A DNA stretch of 64,000 nucleotides from DSNY01 sp040752195 (lineage in GTDB: Bacteria; Pseudomonadota; Gammaproteobacteria; Burkholderiales; Burkholderiaceae_F). Under the pieces are notes generated by a model. It saw only the letters and a list, made by a program, of their open reading frames with translations, was not told where the DNA came from and did no database searches. Shown here in pieces: positions 47,635 to 56,303 of this stretch. Each line of letters begins with the position of its first letter. The first letter of the stretch is position 1. Where the stretch lies: NCBI GenBank assembly GCA_040752195.1, contig JBFMFC010000012.1:15276-79275 (forward strand). The letters are read 5' to 3'. Both the position numbers and the translations under genes were made by a program.

Positions 47635-48630
47635 TCAGTCGCTCGACTGCGCGCGGCGCAGCCGATCGCGCACCGCTTCCCACGCCACGCCCGACGGCGG
47701 GCGGACGACGAGGATGCGTTCGGCGCCGGCGGCGTCGAGTTCGTGCAGCAGCGCGTACAGCCGGCGCGCGTATTCATCCGGCTGTTGCGGCGCGATCAGC
47801 CGCAGCGCGATGTCGCGCGTGCGGTCGAGCAGCGCCTGCGCGGGCGCCAGCACCGCAAGCCGATGGCCGCGCAGCGCGTTGATGCGCGCGGCCAGTTCGG
47901 AAGGCTCGACCAGTTCCAGCGGCGTTCGCGGCGCGTAGTGCGTCTCGATCCTGCCTGGGGCCCGCGGCGCATCGCCTTGCGCGTCGCGCACCGGCACACC
48001 CAATGCCGCTTCGAGCCGATCTCGGGTCACCGCCCCCGGCCGCAGCAGACGCGGCTCGCCGGCCGACAGATCGACGATCGTCGATTCGATGCCGACAGGG
48101 CACGCGCCGCCGTCGAGAATGAGATCGACTTTGCCTGCGGGCTTCTCGCCCAGGTCGGCGCGCACGTGCGCGGCGGTCGTCGGACTGATACGGCCGAAGC
48201 TGTTGGCGCTCGGGGCGACGATCGCCTTCGTGCGGTCCGCGCCGGCAAACGCTTCGAGCAACGCGCGCGCCCACGGGTGCGCGGGCGAACGCAGCCCCAC
48301 CGTGTCCTGTCCGCCGGTGACGACATCTTTCGCGCGCGGCGAGCGCTTGAGCACGAGCGTCAGCGGCCCCGGCCAGAAGGTCGCTGCGAGCCTGCGCGCG
48401 GACGCCGGCACCTCGCGCGCCCACGCGTCGAGCGCGGCCGCATCGAGCACGTGGACGATCACCGGGTGATCGGCCGGCCGCCCTTTCGCCGCGAAGATCG
48501 CGCGCACCGCCGCTTCGTTGTCGGCGTCGGCGCCGAGTCCGTAGACGGTTTCGGTCGGAAAAGCGACCAGCCCGCCGCGCGCGAGGATGGCGGCGGCGCG
48601 TTCGATCGCTGCGGGGTCGATCGGGCGCAT
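47635..48630 (-). CDS. L-threonylcarbamoyladenylate synthase (Sua5 type)
   Basis: Makes threonylcarbamoyl-AMP for the t6A modification of tRNAs decoding ANN codons. It has 331 residues: an N-terminal YrdC domain (about 1-200, LVAFPTETVYGLGADADN, PSANSFGRISPTTAAHV) and a C-terminal Sua5 domain (about 225-331), rather than the short TsaC form. It starts directly after the purK stop on the minus strand, so it is the last gene of the dgkA-purC-purE-purK-Sua5 group. Identity is secure. Confidence 0.94.
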   Translation of the reverse strand: MRPIDPAAIERAAAILARGGLVAFPTETVYGLGADADNEAAVRAIFAAKGRPADHPVIVHVLDAAALDAWAREVPASARRLAATFWPGPLTLVLKRSPRAKDVVTGGQDTVGLRSPAHPWARALLEAFAGADRTKAIVAPSANSFGRISPTTAAHVRADLGEKPAGKVDLILDGGACPVGIESTIVDLSAGEPRLLRPGAVTRDRLEAALGVPVRDAQGDAPRAPGRIETHYAPRTPLELVEPSELAARINALRGHRLAVLAPAQALLDRTRDIALRLIAPQQPDEYARRLYALLHELDAAGAERILVVRPPSGVAWEAVRDRLRRAQSSD

Positions 48631-49797
48631 TCACTTCGCCGGCGCGATGCCGAGCAGCGCCGCGGCCTCGTTGGCCCGCGCCAGCGCCTGCTCGGCGCTC
48701 GATCCGAGCACCGTCACGTGGCCCATCTTGCGGCCCGGCCGCGCCTCGCGCTTGCCGTACAGATGCAGTTTCGCGCCGGGGATGCGCAGCAGCTCGGCCC
48801 AGGGCGGCTCGCGCCGTTCGCCATGGCGGAACCACAGATCGCCGAGGAGGTTCAGCATCACCGCGGGCGCGAGCTGTTCGGTCGAACCGAGCGGCAGCCC
48901 CGCGAGGATCCGTGCCTGTTCGTCGAACTGGCTGCTGACGCAGGCATCGATCGTGTAGTGGCCGCTGTTGTGCGGGCGAGGCGCGATCTCGTTGACCACC
49001 AGCCGTCCTTCGTCGAGCACGAAGAACTCGACGCACAGCACGCCCGCATAGTCGAGCGCGGCGGCGATGGCGCGCGCAAGCTGCTGCGCGTGCGCAGCGA
49101 CGTGCGGCTCGATGCGCGCCGGCGCGATCGTCACCGCGAGGATGCCGTGCCGGTGCTCGTTCTCGGCCACCGGAAAGACGGTCGTCTCACCGTCGACGCC
49201 GCGGCAGACGACGCACGAGATCTCGCGGCGCAGGTCAAGCCGCTTTTCCAGCACGCACGGCACGCGCTGCAGGCGCGACCACGCCTCGCGCGCCTCGTCG
49301 CGCGTGGCGACATGGATCTGTCCCTTGCCGTCGTAGCCCAGCCGCGCCGACTTCAGGATCCCGGGCAGAAGCGCCGGATCGAGTCGGTCGATGTCGTCGA
49401 TGCGCTCGATCACCGCGTGCGGCGCGACCGGGATGTCGTGCGAAGCGACGAAGCGCTTTTCGAGGATGCGGTCCTGCGCGACTTGCACGCTGGACGCCGC
49501 CGGCCGCACGGCGCAGCGCGAGGCCAGGTACTCGAGCGAAAACGCCGGCACGTTCTCGAACTCGGTGGTCACCGCGCGGCAGCGCGCGGCGAGCTGTTGC
49601 AGCGCCGCCTGGTCGTGATAGTCGGCGACGATCTGCGCGTCGGCCACCGCGCCGGCCGGGCTGTCCTCGATCGGATCGAGGACGCAAACGCGAAAGCCCA
49701 GGCTCTGCGCAGCCATGCAGAACATCCGTCCGAGCTGCCCGCCGCCGAGCAGTCCGAGCCATTCGCCCGGAACGATGGGTGCAATCGCTTGCGTCAC
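48631..49797 (-). CDS. purK: N5-carboxyaminoimidazole ribonucleotide synthase
   Basis: ATP-grasp enzyme converting AIR and bicarbonate to N5-CAIR in de novo purine synthesis. It has 388 residues. Features are GLLGGGQLGRMFCMAAQSLGF near the N-terminus, ATP-grasp RLGYDGKGQ and VCVEFFVLDEGRLVVNEIAPRPHNSGHYTIDAC (in part). It is followed by the Sua5 gene with no spacer. PurE lies 123 bp upstream on the same strand; together they perform the two-step carboxylation. Identity is secure. Confidence 0.97.
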   Translation of the reverse strand: MTQAIAPIVPGEWLGLLGGGQLGRMFCMAAQSLGFRVCVLDPIEDSPAGAVADAQIVADYHDQAALQQLAARCRAVTTEFENVPAFSLEYLASRCAVRPAASSVQVAQDRILEKRFVASHDIPVAPHAVIERIDDIDRLDPALLPGILKSARLGYDGKGQIHVATRDEAREAWSRLQRVPCVLEKRLDLRREISCVVCRGVDGETTVFPVAENEHRHGILAVTIAPARIEPHVAAHAQQLARAIAAALDYAGVLCVEFFVLDEGRLVVNEIAPRPHNSGHYTIDACVSSQFDEQARILAGLPLGSTEQLAPAVMLNLLGDLWFRHGERREPPWAELLRIPGAKLHLYGKREARPGRKMGHVTVLGSSAEQALARANEAAALLGIAPAK

Positions 49798-49920
49798 TGG
49801 AATGTCGGGAAGCTGTTTCTCAATGCGCAGACGCGGACAACCCCGAGAACGGCGACAGTGATCGAGTTTTCCCGACGCGCCCGGTGCCCCGGTGGTGAAT
49901 CGACCGCCGCGCGCCGGCCG

Positions 49921-50424
49921 CTATAGCGGCAGCGTCATGTTGCGCGCCTTCTCGGTCTGCGTGGCGCGGTACTGCGCGAGCTTCATCGCGAGTTCCGTGT
50001 CCTGCGTCGCAAGCATCGCGATCGCGAACAGCGCCGCGTTGGCCGCGCCCGATTCGCCGATCGCGAAGGTGGCCACCGGCACGCCCTTCGGCATCTGCAC
50101 GATCGACAGCAGCGAGTCCTCGCCGCGCAGGTACTTCGACGGCACAGGAACGCCGAGCACCGGGATCACCGTCTTCGACGCCAGCATGCCGGGCAGGTGC
50201 GCGGCGCCGCCCGCGCCCGCGATGATCGCGCGCAGGCCGCGCGCGCGCGCCTCCTCGGCGTAGGCGAACATCTCGTCGGGCATGCGGTGCGCCGACAGCA
50301 CCCTCGCCTCGAACGCGACGCCGAACTCGCGCAGCACGTCGCACGCGTGCTGCATCGTGTCCCAGTCGGTGTTCGATCCCATCACGACGCCGACCAGCGG
50401 CGATGCGCGGCTTCCCGTGTTCAT
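49921..50424 (-). CDS. purE: N5-CAIR mutase (PurE class I)
   Basis: Converts N5-CAIR to CAIR. It has 167 residues with VGVVMGSNTDWDTMQ (substrate loop), SAHRMPDEMFAYAEEA and GAGGAAHLPGMLASKTVIPVLGVPV (in part). In this class the usual G-S-D loop reads G-S-N-T-D here, a mild variant. It lies between purC (57 bp) and purK (123 bp) on the minus strand. Identity is secure. Confidence 0.97.
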   Translation of the reverse strand: MNTGSRASPLVGVVMGSNTDWDTMQHACDVLREFGVAFEARVLSAHRMPDEMFAYAEEARARGLRAIIAGAGGAAHLPGMLASKTVIPVLGVPVPSKYLRGEDSLLSIVQMPKGVPVATFAIGESGAANAALFAIAMLATQDTELAMKLAQYRATQTEKARNMTLPL

Positions 50425-50481
50425 GGCGCCTTCGAAAAGCCGCGATTGTAGCGACGCATCGCGCCGGCTTCGCGCCGCAGG

Positions 50482-51378
50482 TCACGCATCGAGATCGCGG
50501 CCGGTCAGTCGCCGCAGCGCCTCGCGGTACTTCTGCGCGGTCTTCGCGACGATCTCGGGCGGAAGATCGGGCGGCGGCGGCGCCTTGTTCCAGTGCTGCT
50601 GCTCGAGCCAGTCGCGCACGAACTGCTTGTCGAACGACGGCGGCGAGCGGCCGATCGCGTACTCGTCGGCCGGCCAGAAGCGCGACGAGTCGGCGGTCAG
50701 CGCCTCGTCCATCAGCCGCAGCGCGCCGTCGCGATCGATGCCGAACTCGAACTTGGTGTCGGCGATGATGATGCCGCGCGTGGCGGCATACTCCGCCGCC
50801 GCCTGATACAGCGCGAGGCTCACGGTCCGCACGCGAAACGCCAGCTCCGCGCCGACGATCTCGCACATCCGCTCGAACGGGATGTTCTCGTCGTGGCTGC
50901 CGGCCGCCGCCTTGGTCGCCGGCGTGAAGATCGGCTCCGGGAGCTTCTCGGCCATCTGCAAACCCGGCGGCAGCGCGATTCCGCACACCTCGCCGGTTCT
51001 CTGGTAATCCTTCCAGGCCGAGCCGATCAGATACCCGCGCACGACCGCTTCGCACGGCACGGGCTTGAGTTTCAGCGCGACCACCGCGCGGCCGCGCACC
51101 TGCTCGACCTCGTCGGGCGCGACCACGCTCTCCGGCGCGATGCCGGTCAGATGGTTCGGCACGATGTGCTGCAGCTTCTCGAACCAGAAGTTCGACATCG
51201 CGTTGAGCACGCGCCCCTTGTCGGGGATCGGCTGGTTCATCACGACATCGAACGCGCTCAGGCGGTCGGTCGTGACGATCAGCAGCTTGTCGTCGCCGAC
51301 CGCGTAGCTGTCGCGCACCTTGCCGCGGTAAACGAGCGGAAGCGACTTGATCGATGTCTGGAACAGGCCGGCCGCCAT
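50482..51378 (-). CDS. purC: SAICAR synthase
   Basis: Phosphoribosylaminoimidazole-succinocarboxamide synthase; couples CAIR and aspartate with ATP. It has 298 residues of the longer proteobacterial form. Features are GKVRDSYAVGDDKLLIVTTDRLSAFD (in part) near the N-terminus, ECVVRGYLIGSAWKDYQ-type segment (EAVVRGYLIGSAWKDY) and SRFWPADEYAIGRSPPSFDKQFVRDWL (in part). It is second in the dgkA-purC-purE-purK set, 23 bp after dgkA. Identity is secure. Confidence 0.97.
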   Translation of the reverse strand: MAAGLFQTSIKSLPLVYRGKVRDSYAVGDDKLLIVTTDRLSAFDVVMNQPIPDKGRVLNAMSNFWFEKLQHIVPNHLTGIAPESVVAPDEVEQVRGRAVVALKLKPVPCEAVVRGYLIGSAWKDYQRTGEVCGIALPPGLQMAEKLPEPIFTPATKAAAGSHDENIPFERMCEIVGAELAFRVRTVSLALYQAAAEYAATRGIIIADTKFEFGIDRDGALRLMDEALTADSSRFWPADEYAIGRSPPSFDKQFVRDWLEQQHWNKAPPPPDLPPEIVAKTAQKYREALRRLTGRDLDA

Positions 51379-51401
51379 GGCTGCTTCTCTCTTTCAGAAT
51401 T

Positions 51402-51800
51402 TCAGAGGACGAATCGGTTGACGAGGATCGCCGCCCATACGCCGCCGGCGAGCACGAGCGCCAGCATCACCGCGGCGCTGCCGTAGTCCTTGGCGCGTTT
51501 GGCGAGCGGATCGATGCGCAGGCTGTCGCGGTCGATCGCGGCTTCGACCGCGGTGTTCAGCAGCTCGACGATCACCACGATCAGTACGACGCCGGCGAGC
51601 GCGACCTTCTCCAGCACCGTCACCGGCAGTGCGATCGCCACCGCGACGAGGACCGCGCCGAGCACGACTTCCTGCCGGAACGCGTCCTCGTGCCGCCACG
51701 CCGCGCGCAGCCCGTCGAGCGAGTAGCGCGTCGCGTCGAGCAGCCGCCGCAGCCCGCGTTTGCCCTTCAGTTCTTCGGCCGACGTGGGTTCGCTCGACAT
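51402..51800 (-). CDS. dgkA: Diacylglycerol kinase (DgkA type)
   Basis: A 132-residue integral membrane kinase that recycles diacylglycerol to phosphatidic acid. It has three membrane helices, the active-site segment VELLNTAVEAAIDR and the loop KRAKDYGSAAV, as in E. coli DgkA. The N-terminus (about 1-30) is extended and polar. An alternative ATG three codons upstream (MRAMSSEP) exists. Diacylglycerol is released when phosphoethanolamine is transferred, so it is notable that eptA lies in the divergent operon. It is first in the minus-strand purC group. Confidence 0.95.
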   Translation of the reverse strand: MSSEPTSAEELKGKRGLRRLLDATRYSLDGLRAAWRHEDAFRQEVVLGAVLVAVAIALPVTVLEKVALAGVVLIVVIVELLNTAVEAAIDRDSLRIDPLAKRAKDYGSAAVMLALVLAGGVWAAILVNRFVL

Positions 51801-51830
51801 GGCCCGCATGATAGAGCCGCCGCGCTCCGG

Positions 51831-51836
51831 CACAAT
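51831..51836 (+). promoter_or_regulatory. -10-like element (CACAAT) before the OmpR-type regulator
   Basis: CACAAT ends 6 nt before the ATG at 51843, with no Shine-Dalgarno between, suggesting a leaderless transcript of the lipid A operon. The 42-bp gap to the divergent dgkA start leaves little room for other control sites. No clear -35 box is seen. Confidence 0.35.
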
Positions 51837-51842
51837 CGGCGC

Positions 51843-52547
51843 ATGTCCGCCGCCGCCCCGCCCCGCGTCCTGATCGTCGAAGACGACCGCACGATCGTCG
51901 GCAACCTGGTCGAGTATCTCGAAGCGCGCGGGTTCGCCGCCGACTCCGCGCACGACGGTGCGGCGGCGATCGCGCGGCTCGCGAGCGACACGTACGACGC
52001 GATCGTGCTCGACCTCGGGCTGCCGCGCACCGACGGGCTGCAGGTGCTGCAGCACCTGCGCCGGCGGCTCGCGGTCGCCACCCCGGTGCTCGTGTTGACC
52101 GCGCGCGATGCGCTGGCGAGCAAGGCCGAGGCCTTCGAGCTGGGCGCGGACGACTACGTGATCAAGCCGTTCGCGCTCGCCGAGATCGAGATGCGCATCC
52201 GCGCGCTGCACCGGCGTGCGCGCGGCGCCGCGGTCGAAGACGTCCGCCGCGCCGGCGCGCTCGCGCTCGACCGCCGCACGCACGAGGTGCGCGTCGGCAA
52301 CGTGCCGCTGAAGCTCGCGCCGCGCAGCATGCAGATCCTGGACATGCTGCTGCTGGATCCCGGCCGCGTGGTCACGCGCGCCGAGCTGGAAGCCGCGCTG
52401 TGGCCGAACGATCCGCCGGCGAGCGACGCGCTGCGCAGCCAGATCCATCTGCTGCGGCAGGCGCTCGCGCAGGCCGGCTATGACGGCCTGGAGACCGTCC
52501 ACGGCGTCGGCTACCGGCTGCGCACCGAAGCGTCGTCCCCGCGATGA
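51843..52547 (+). CDS. OmpR/PhoB-type response regulator (PmrA/BasR-like role)
   Basis: A 234-residue regulator with receiver (D57 in IVLDLGLPRTDG, acidic pair VEDD, GADDYVIKPFALAE) and a C-terminal winged helix (about 135-230, LDMLLLDPGRVVTRAELEAALWPND in part). The kinase start overlaps its stop (ATGA). Since a PAP2 phosphatase and EptA follow, it most likely controls lipid A phosphoethanolamine addition in the manner of PmrA/BasR. That role is inference from the operon. Confidence 0.9.
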   Translation: MSAAAPPRVLIVEDDRTIVGNLVEYLEARGFAADSAHDGAAAIARLASDTYDAIVLDLGLPRTDGLQVLQHLRRRLAVATPVLVLTARDALASKAEAFELGADDYVIKPFALAEIEMRIRALHRRARGAAVEDVRRAGALALDRRTHEVRVGNVPLKLAPRSMQILDMLLLDPGRVVTRAELEAALWPNDPPASDALRSQIHLLRQALAQAGYDGLETVHGVGYRLRTEASSPR

Positions 52548-53842
52548 ACCTGAAACGCCGCGTCGCGCTGGCGCTGGCCGCGGTCGTCGCGCTGTTCATC
52601 GCGGCGCAGGGCATGCTCGCGTACCTGTCGCTCGTCGAGCAGGAGGACGATCTCGTCGACGAGCTCGTGCTCGCGCAGGCGCGGCAACTCGCCGGGCACG
52701 CCGAGCGCGGCGAGTTGCGCGGGCCGAGCGGGGCGGCGCTGCTGCGACCCGGACCGAACCTGGCGGCGTGGTTCGTCGACGCGAGCGGCGCGGCGTCGCC
52801 GGCGCCGTTGCCCGCGCATCTGGCGCCGCTCGCCGACGGGCCACACCGGCTCGGCCGCCCGTACCAGGAACTGCACGTCGTCGTGCTGCCTGCCGCCGGG
52901 GGGCGCCTGTACGTGCAATACGACGCCGAGCAGAACGAGGCCAAGGTACGCGAGTTCGGCGGCTACCTGATCGGTCTCGGCGCGATCTGCCTGGCGCTCG
53001 GCGCCGCGATCTCCTGGCAGGTGGCGGACTGGGCGGTCGGACCGATCGAGCGGCTGGCTGCGCGGCTGGCGAGCTGGGCACCCGACGAAGGCCGCGTCGC
53101 GCCCGCGGGCGATGAGGAAAGCCGCCTGCTCGGCGCGTTCGCGCGGGTGCAGGGCCGCTTCGAACAGGCGATCGCGCGCGAGCGCGAGTTCATCGCCAAT
53201 CTCGGCCACGAGATCCGCACGCCGCTCGCGGCGCTGCGCACCGACCTGGAGCTGCTCGAGCCGGCCGTCGACGCGGCGGGCAAGCCGCGCCTGCAGCGTG
53301 CGCTGGCGGCCGTCGATGCGATCGCCGGCGCGCTCGAATCCGCGCGCAGCCTGTCGCGCGAACGGCATGTCGCGGCCCAGCCGGTCGACCTGGCGCGCTG
53401 CGTGGACGATGCGTGGGCGAGCCTGCAGGCGCTGCCCGGCGCCGAGCGGCTCGAATTCACCAACGAGGTCGCGCCCGGGACCATCGTCGAAGCGGACCGG
53501 CACGCGCTGCTGACGATCCTGCGCAACCTGTTCCGCAACGCCGTCGAACACGCCGCGCCGGCGCGCTGCGTCGTTCGCCATCGCGACGGGGCGATCGAGG
53601 TCGCCGACGACGGCCGGGGCATCGCGCCCGAGGACCTGCCGTTCGTCTTCGACCGCTATTACCGCGGCCGCATGCTCGATACCGCCGAAGCGGCGCCCGA
53701 CGGCGAACGCGGGCTCGGGCTCGCGATCGCGCGGCAGGTGGCCGACCTGAACGGGTGGGCGCTGGCGGTCGAGCCGGCGTCGGCGCGCGATCCGCGGCAC
53801 GTGCAGGGGACGCGCTTCATCCTTCGGCTCGACCCGAATTGA
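52544..53842 (+). CDS. Sensor histidine kinase (PmrB/BasS-like role)
   Basis: A 432-residue kinase. It has an N-terminal membrane helix (about 8-28), a short periplasmic region (about 30-135), a second helix (about 140-165), a HAMP-like segment, HisKA with phospho-acceptor H222 in NLGHEIRTPLAAL and an HATPase domain (RNLFRNAVEHAAPA, VADDGRGIAPEDLPFVFDRYYRG and GLGLAIARQVADL). It overlaps the regulator stop by 4 nt. It lies ahead of PAP2 and eptA, as in polymyxin-resistance systems. The signal is unknown; the small periplasmic domain fits a metal or peptide sensor. Confidence 0.92.
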   Translation: MNLKRRVALALAAVVALFIAAQGMLAYLSLVEQEDDLVDELVLAQARQLAGHAERGELRGPSGAALLRPGPNLAAWFVDASGAASPAPLPAHLAPLADGPHRLGRPYQELHVVVLPAAGGRLYVQYDAEQNEAKVREFGGYLIGLGAICLALGAAISWQVADWAVGPIERLAARLASWAPDEGRVAPAGDEESRLLGAFARVQGRFEQAIAREREFIANLGHEIRTPLAALRTDLELLEPAVDAAGKPRLQRALAAVDAIAGALESARSLSRERHVAAQPVDLARCVDDAWASLQALPGAERLEFTNEVAPGTIVEADRHALLTILRNLFRNAVEHAAPARCVVRHRDGAIEVADDGRGIAPEDLPFVFDRYYRGRMLDTAEAAPDGERGLGLAIARQVADLNGWALAVEPASARDPRHVQGTRFILRLDPN

Positions 53843-53916
53843 CGAAACTTTGACGTTCGTTTGACGCGGCTTCGACGGTCGCGTCGCTAACTTCGCCGGG
53901 CACTCGCAGGTGCCCG

Positions 53917-54612
53917 ATGCCGAAGCCCGCCGCGTCCCGTTTTCTGCTGGTCCATGCGCTGCTCATTCCCGGCGCGCTGGCGCTCGTCGCGACGTTCGCG
54001 CGGCAGTCCGGGATCGATCGGTCGGTCGCCGACTTCTTCTTCGACGCGACGCGCGGGGGCTTCCCGGCGCACGACTGGACGTGGCTCGAGCTGATCGGCC
54101 ACCGAATCGCCAAGTCGGCCGCCTGGGCGGTCTGGCTCGCGGTGCTCGCCGCGGCGATCGCCTCGCTGCGCGTCGACCGGCTGGCCGCGTATCGCGGGGT
54201 CCTGTGGACGACGGTCATCGCGATGGCGGTCGGACCGCTGATCGTGGTCGGTCTGAAGAACATCAACGCGCACCCGTGTCCGTGGGACCTGAAGCAGTAC
54301 GGCGGGTTCGCCGACGACGCCGCCGCGTGGTTCGTGCCGGCGGCGCGCGCGGGACGCTGCTTTCCGAGCGGGCATGCGGCCGGCGGTTTCTCGCTGCTGG
54401 CGCTGTACTTCGCCGGGCACGCCGCGAACGATCGCCGCCTTCGGCATGCGGGGCTCGCGATCGGCCTTGCCGCGGGGTTCGCCTTCAGCGCGGTCCGCGT
54501 CGTGCAGGGCGCGCACTTCGTCAGCCACAACCTGTGGTCGGCCGCCGTGGTCTGGTTCGCGGCGGCGCTCGTTTTCGCGCCGCTCGTGATGGCGCAGGAG
54601 CGGGCGCGATGA
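53917..54612 (+). CDS. PAP2-family membrane phosphatase
   Basis: A 231-residue phosphatase with about six membrane helices and the PAP2 motifs KNINAHPCPW (motif 1; the usual arginine before proline is histidine), CFPSGHAAGGF (motif 2) and RVVQGAHFVSHNLWS (motif 3, catalytic histidine). Relatives dephosphorylate lipid A or undecaprenyl pyrophosphate at the periplasmic face. Its stop overlaps the eptA start (ATGA), and it follows the two-component genes by 75 bp, so a role in the same lipid A modification programme is likely. Confidence 0.9.
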   Translation: MPKPAASRFLLVHALLIPGALALVATFARQSGIDRSVADFFFDATRGGFPAHDWTWLELIGHRIAKSAAWAVWLAVLAAAIASLRVDRLAAYRGVLWTTVIAMAVGPLIVVGLKNINAHPCPWDLKQYGGFADDAAAWFVPAARAGRCFPSGHAAGGFSLLALYFAGHAANDRRLRHAGLAIGLAAGFAFSAVRVVQGAHFVSHNLWSAAVVWFAAALVFAPLVMAQERAR

Positions 54613-56252
54613 TGCGCGCGCGCCGTCCGGCAGTCTCGGTCGAGACGCTGGCGCTCGCCGGCGCGGTCGTGCTGGTGGCCGGCTTCAACGGGCCGTTCTG
54701 GCAGGCGCTGTTCGCGGACCGCGGTTTCGCGCACTGGAACGACTGGCGGCTGGCGATCGGCACGTTCGTCGCGCTGGTCGCGGCCTTCTTCTTCCTGATC
54801 GGTCTGGCGGCGACACGGCACACGGTGCGCGTGCTGCTCGCGGCGCTGATCGTGATCGCGAGCATCGCGTGGTACTTCGAGCGGCGCTACGGCATCGTGC
54901 TCGATCCGCCGATGCTGCGCAGCGCGCTGGCGACCGACGCGCGCGAAGCCGGCGAACTGATCGGTCCCGGTTTCCTCGCCGCGCTCGCGCTCGGTGTCGC
55001 CGCCGCCGCGCTGCCGTGGGCCGTGCGGCTGAAGGCACGGCCGCTCAAACGCGCGCTCGCCGTTCGGGCCGGCGCACTCGCCGCGGCGGCCGCGGTGGCT
55101 GTCGGCGCACTGCTCGCCGTGTTCCAGGACGTCAGTTCGTTGATGCGCAACCGGCGCGAGCTGCGCTATCTGATCGCGCCGGCCAACGTCGTGTGGTCGG
55201 CGTCGCGCGTGCTCGTGACCGACGCCAGGGGCAGCGTCGCGCAGCGCGATCCGCCCGAGCCGGCGGCGCGCGCAATCGCGGCGCAACGCAAGCCGACGCT
55301 GCTGGTCTTCGTGGTCGGCGAGACGGCGCGCGCGGCGAACTTCTCGTTGAACGGCTACCCGCGCCAGACGAACCCCGAGCTGGCGCAGCTCGCGGTGGTC
55401 AACTTTCCGCGCACGAGCGCGTGCGGCACGTCGACCGAGGTGTCGTTGCCGTGCATGTTCTCGCCGTTCGGGCGCGCCGATTACGACGAGGATCGCATCC
55501 GCCGGCACGAGTCGCTGCTGCATCTGCTCGCGCGCGCCGGGCTGCGCGTTGTCTGGCTCGACAACCAGAGCGGCTGCAAGGGCGTGTGCGACGGGCTGGA
55601 GGTGCGCGACCTGAGCCGCGAGAAGCGACAGGATGTCTGCGACGCCGAGCGCTGCCTCGACGAGATCCTGCTGCACGGGCTGCGCGATGTGGTCGAGCGC
55701 GGGACGGGTGACACGGTCGTCGTGCTGCACCAGCTCGGCAACCACGGCCCGGCGTACTTCCGCCGCTATCCCGCCGCGATGAAGCGCTTCGAGCCGGCGT
55801 GCGAGCGCAAGGAGCTGGCCGACTGCACGCGCGAGCAGATCGTCAACGCGTACGACAACGCGATCCTGTACACGGATCACCTGCTCGCGCAGGCGATCCG
55901 CTACCTCGACGGGTTGCGCGACCGCTACGATGTCGCGCTCGCGTACGTGTCCGACCACGGCGAGTCGCTCGGCGAGCGCGGGCTGTACCTGCACGGCATG
56001 CCGTATCCGGTCGCGCCGCGCGAGCAGCTCGAAGTGCCGATGATCTGGTGGTTCGCGCCCGATTCCGCGCGCAGCCTCGATGTCGATCTCGCGTGCCTGC
56101 GTCGGCGAGCGGCCGAGCCCGCCTCGCACGACCACCTGTTCCATTCGGTGCTGGGGCTGCTCGCCGTGACCACACCGCGTTACCGCCCGCAGCTCGACCT
56201 GTTCAGCGCGTGCCGGCCGACGCGGCTCGCGCAAGCGGCGACGGGCGGCTGA
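54609..56252 (+). CDS. eptA: Lipid A phosphoethanolamine transferase
   Basis: A 547-residue inner membrane enzyme that moves phosphoethanolamine from phosphatidylethanolamine to lipid A and so lowers polymyxin binding. Five membrane helices (about 10-185) precede the periplasmic sulfatase-fold domain (about 225-547). Metal and catalytic motifs are FVVGETARAANFSLNGYPR, PRTSACGTSTEVSLPCMFS (nucleophilic threonine), VLHQLGNHGPAYFRRYP and AYVSDHGESLGERG with the zinc-ligand Asp-His pair. The start overlaps the PAP2 stop by 4 nt. Identity is strong by motif. It is the last gene of the regulator-kinase-PAP2-eptA operon. Confidence 0.94.
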   Translation: MMRARRPAVSVETLALAGAVVLVAGFNGPFWQALFADRGFAHWNDWRLAIGTFVALVAAFFFLIGLAATRHTVRVLLAALIVIASIAWYFERRYGIVLDPPMLRSALATDAREAGELIGPGFLAALALGVAAAALPWAVRLKARPLKRALAVRAGALAAAAAVAVGALLAVFQDVSSLMRNRRELRYLIAPANVVWSASRVLVTDARGSVAQRDPPEPAARAIAAQRKPTLLVFVVGETARAANFSLNGYPRQTNPELAQLAVVNFPRTSACGTSTEVSLPCMFSPFGRADYDEDRIRRHESLLHLLARAGLRVVWLDNQSGCKGVCDGLEVRDLSREKRQDVCDAERCLDEILLHGLRDVVERGTGDTVVVLHQLGNHGPAYFRRYPAAMKRFEPACERKELADCTREQIVNAYDNAILYTDHLLAQAIRYLDGLRDRYDVALAYVSDHGESLGERGLYLHGMPYPVAPREQLEVPMIWWFAPDSARSLDVDLACLRRRAAEPASHDHLFHSVLGLLAVTTPRYRPQLDLFSACRPTRLAQAATGG

Positions 56253-56303
56253 GCGGCGCGCCGCCTTATCATCGGCGCCCTCGAATCCGAGGACGCCGAA
56301 ACG

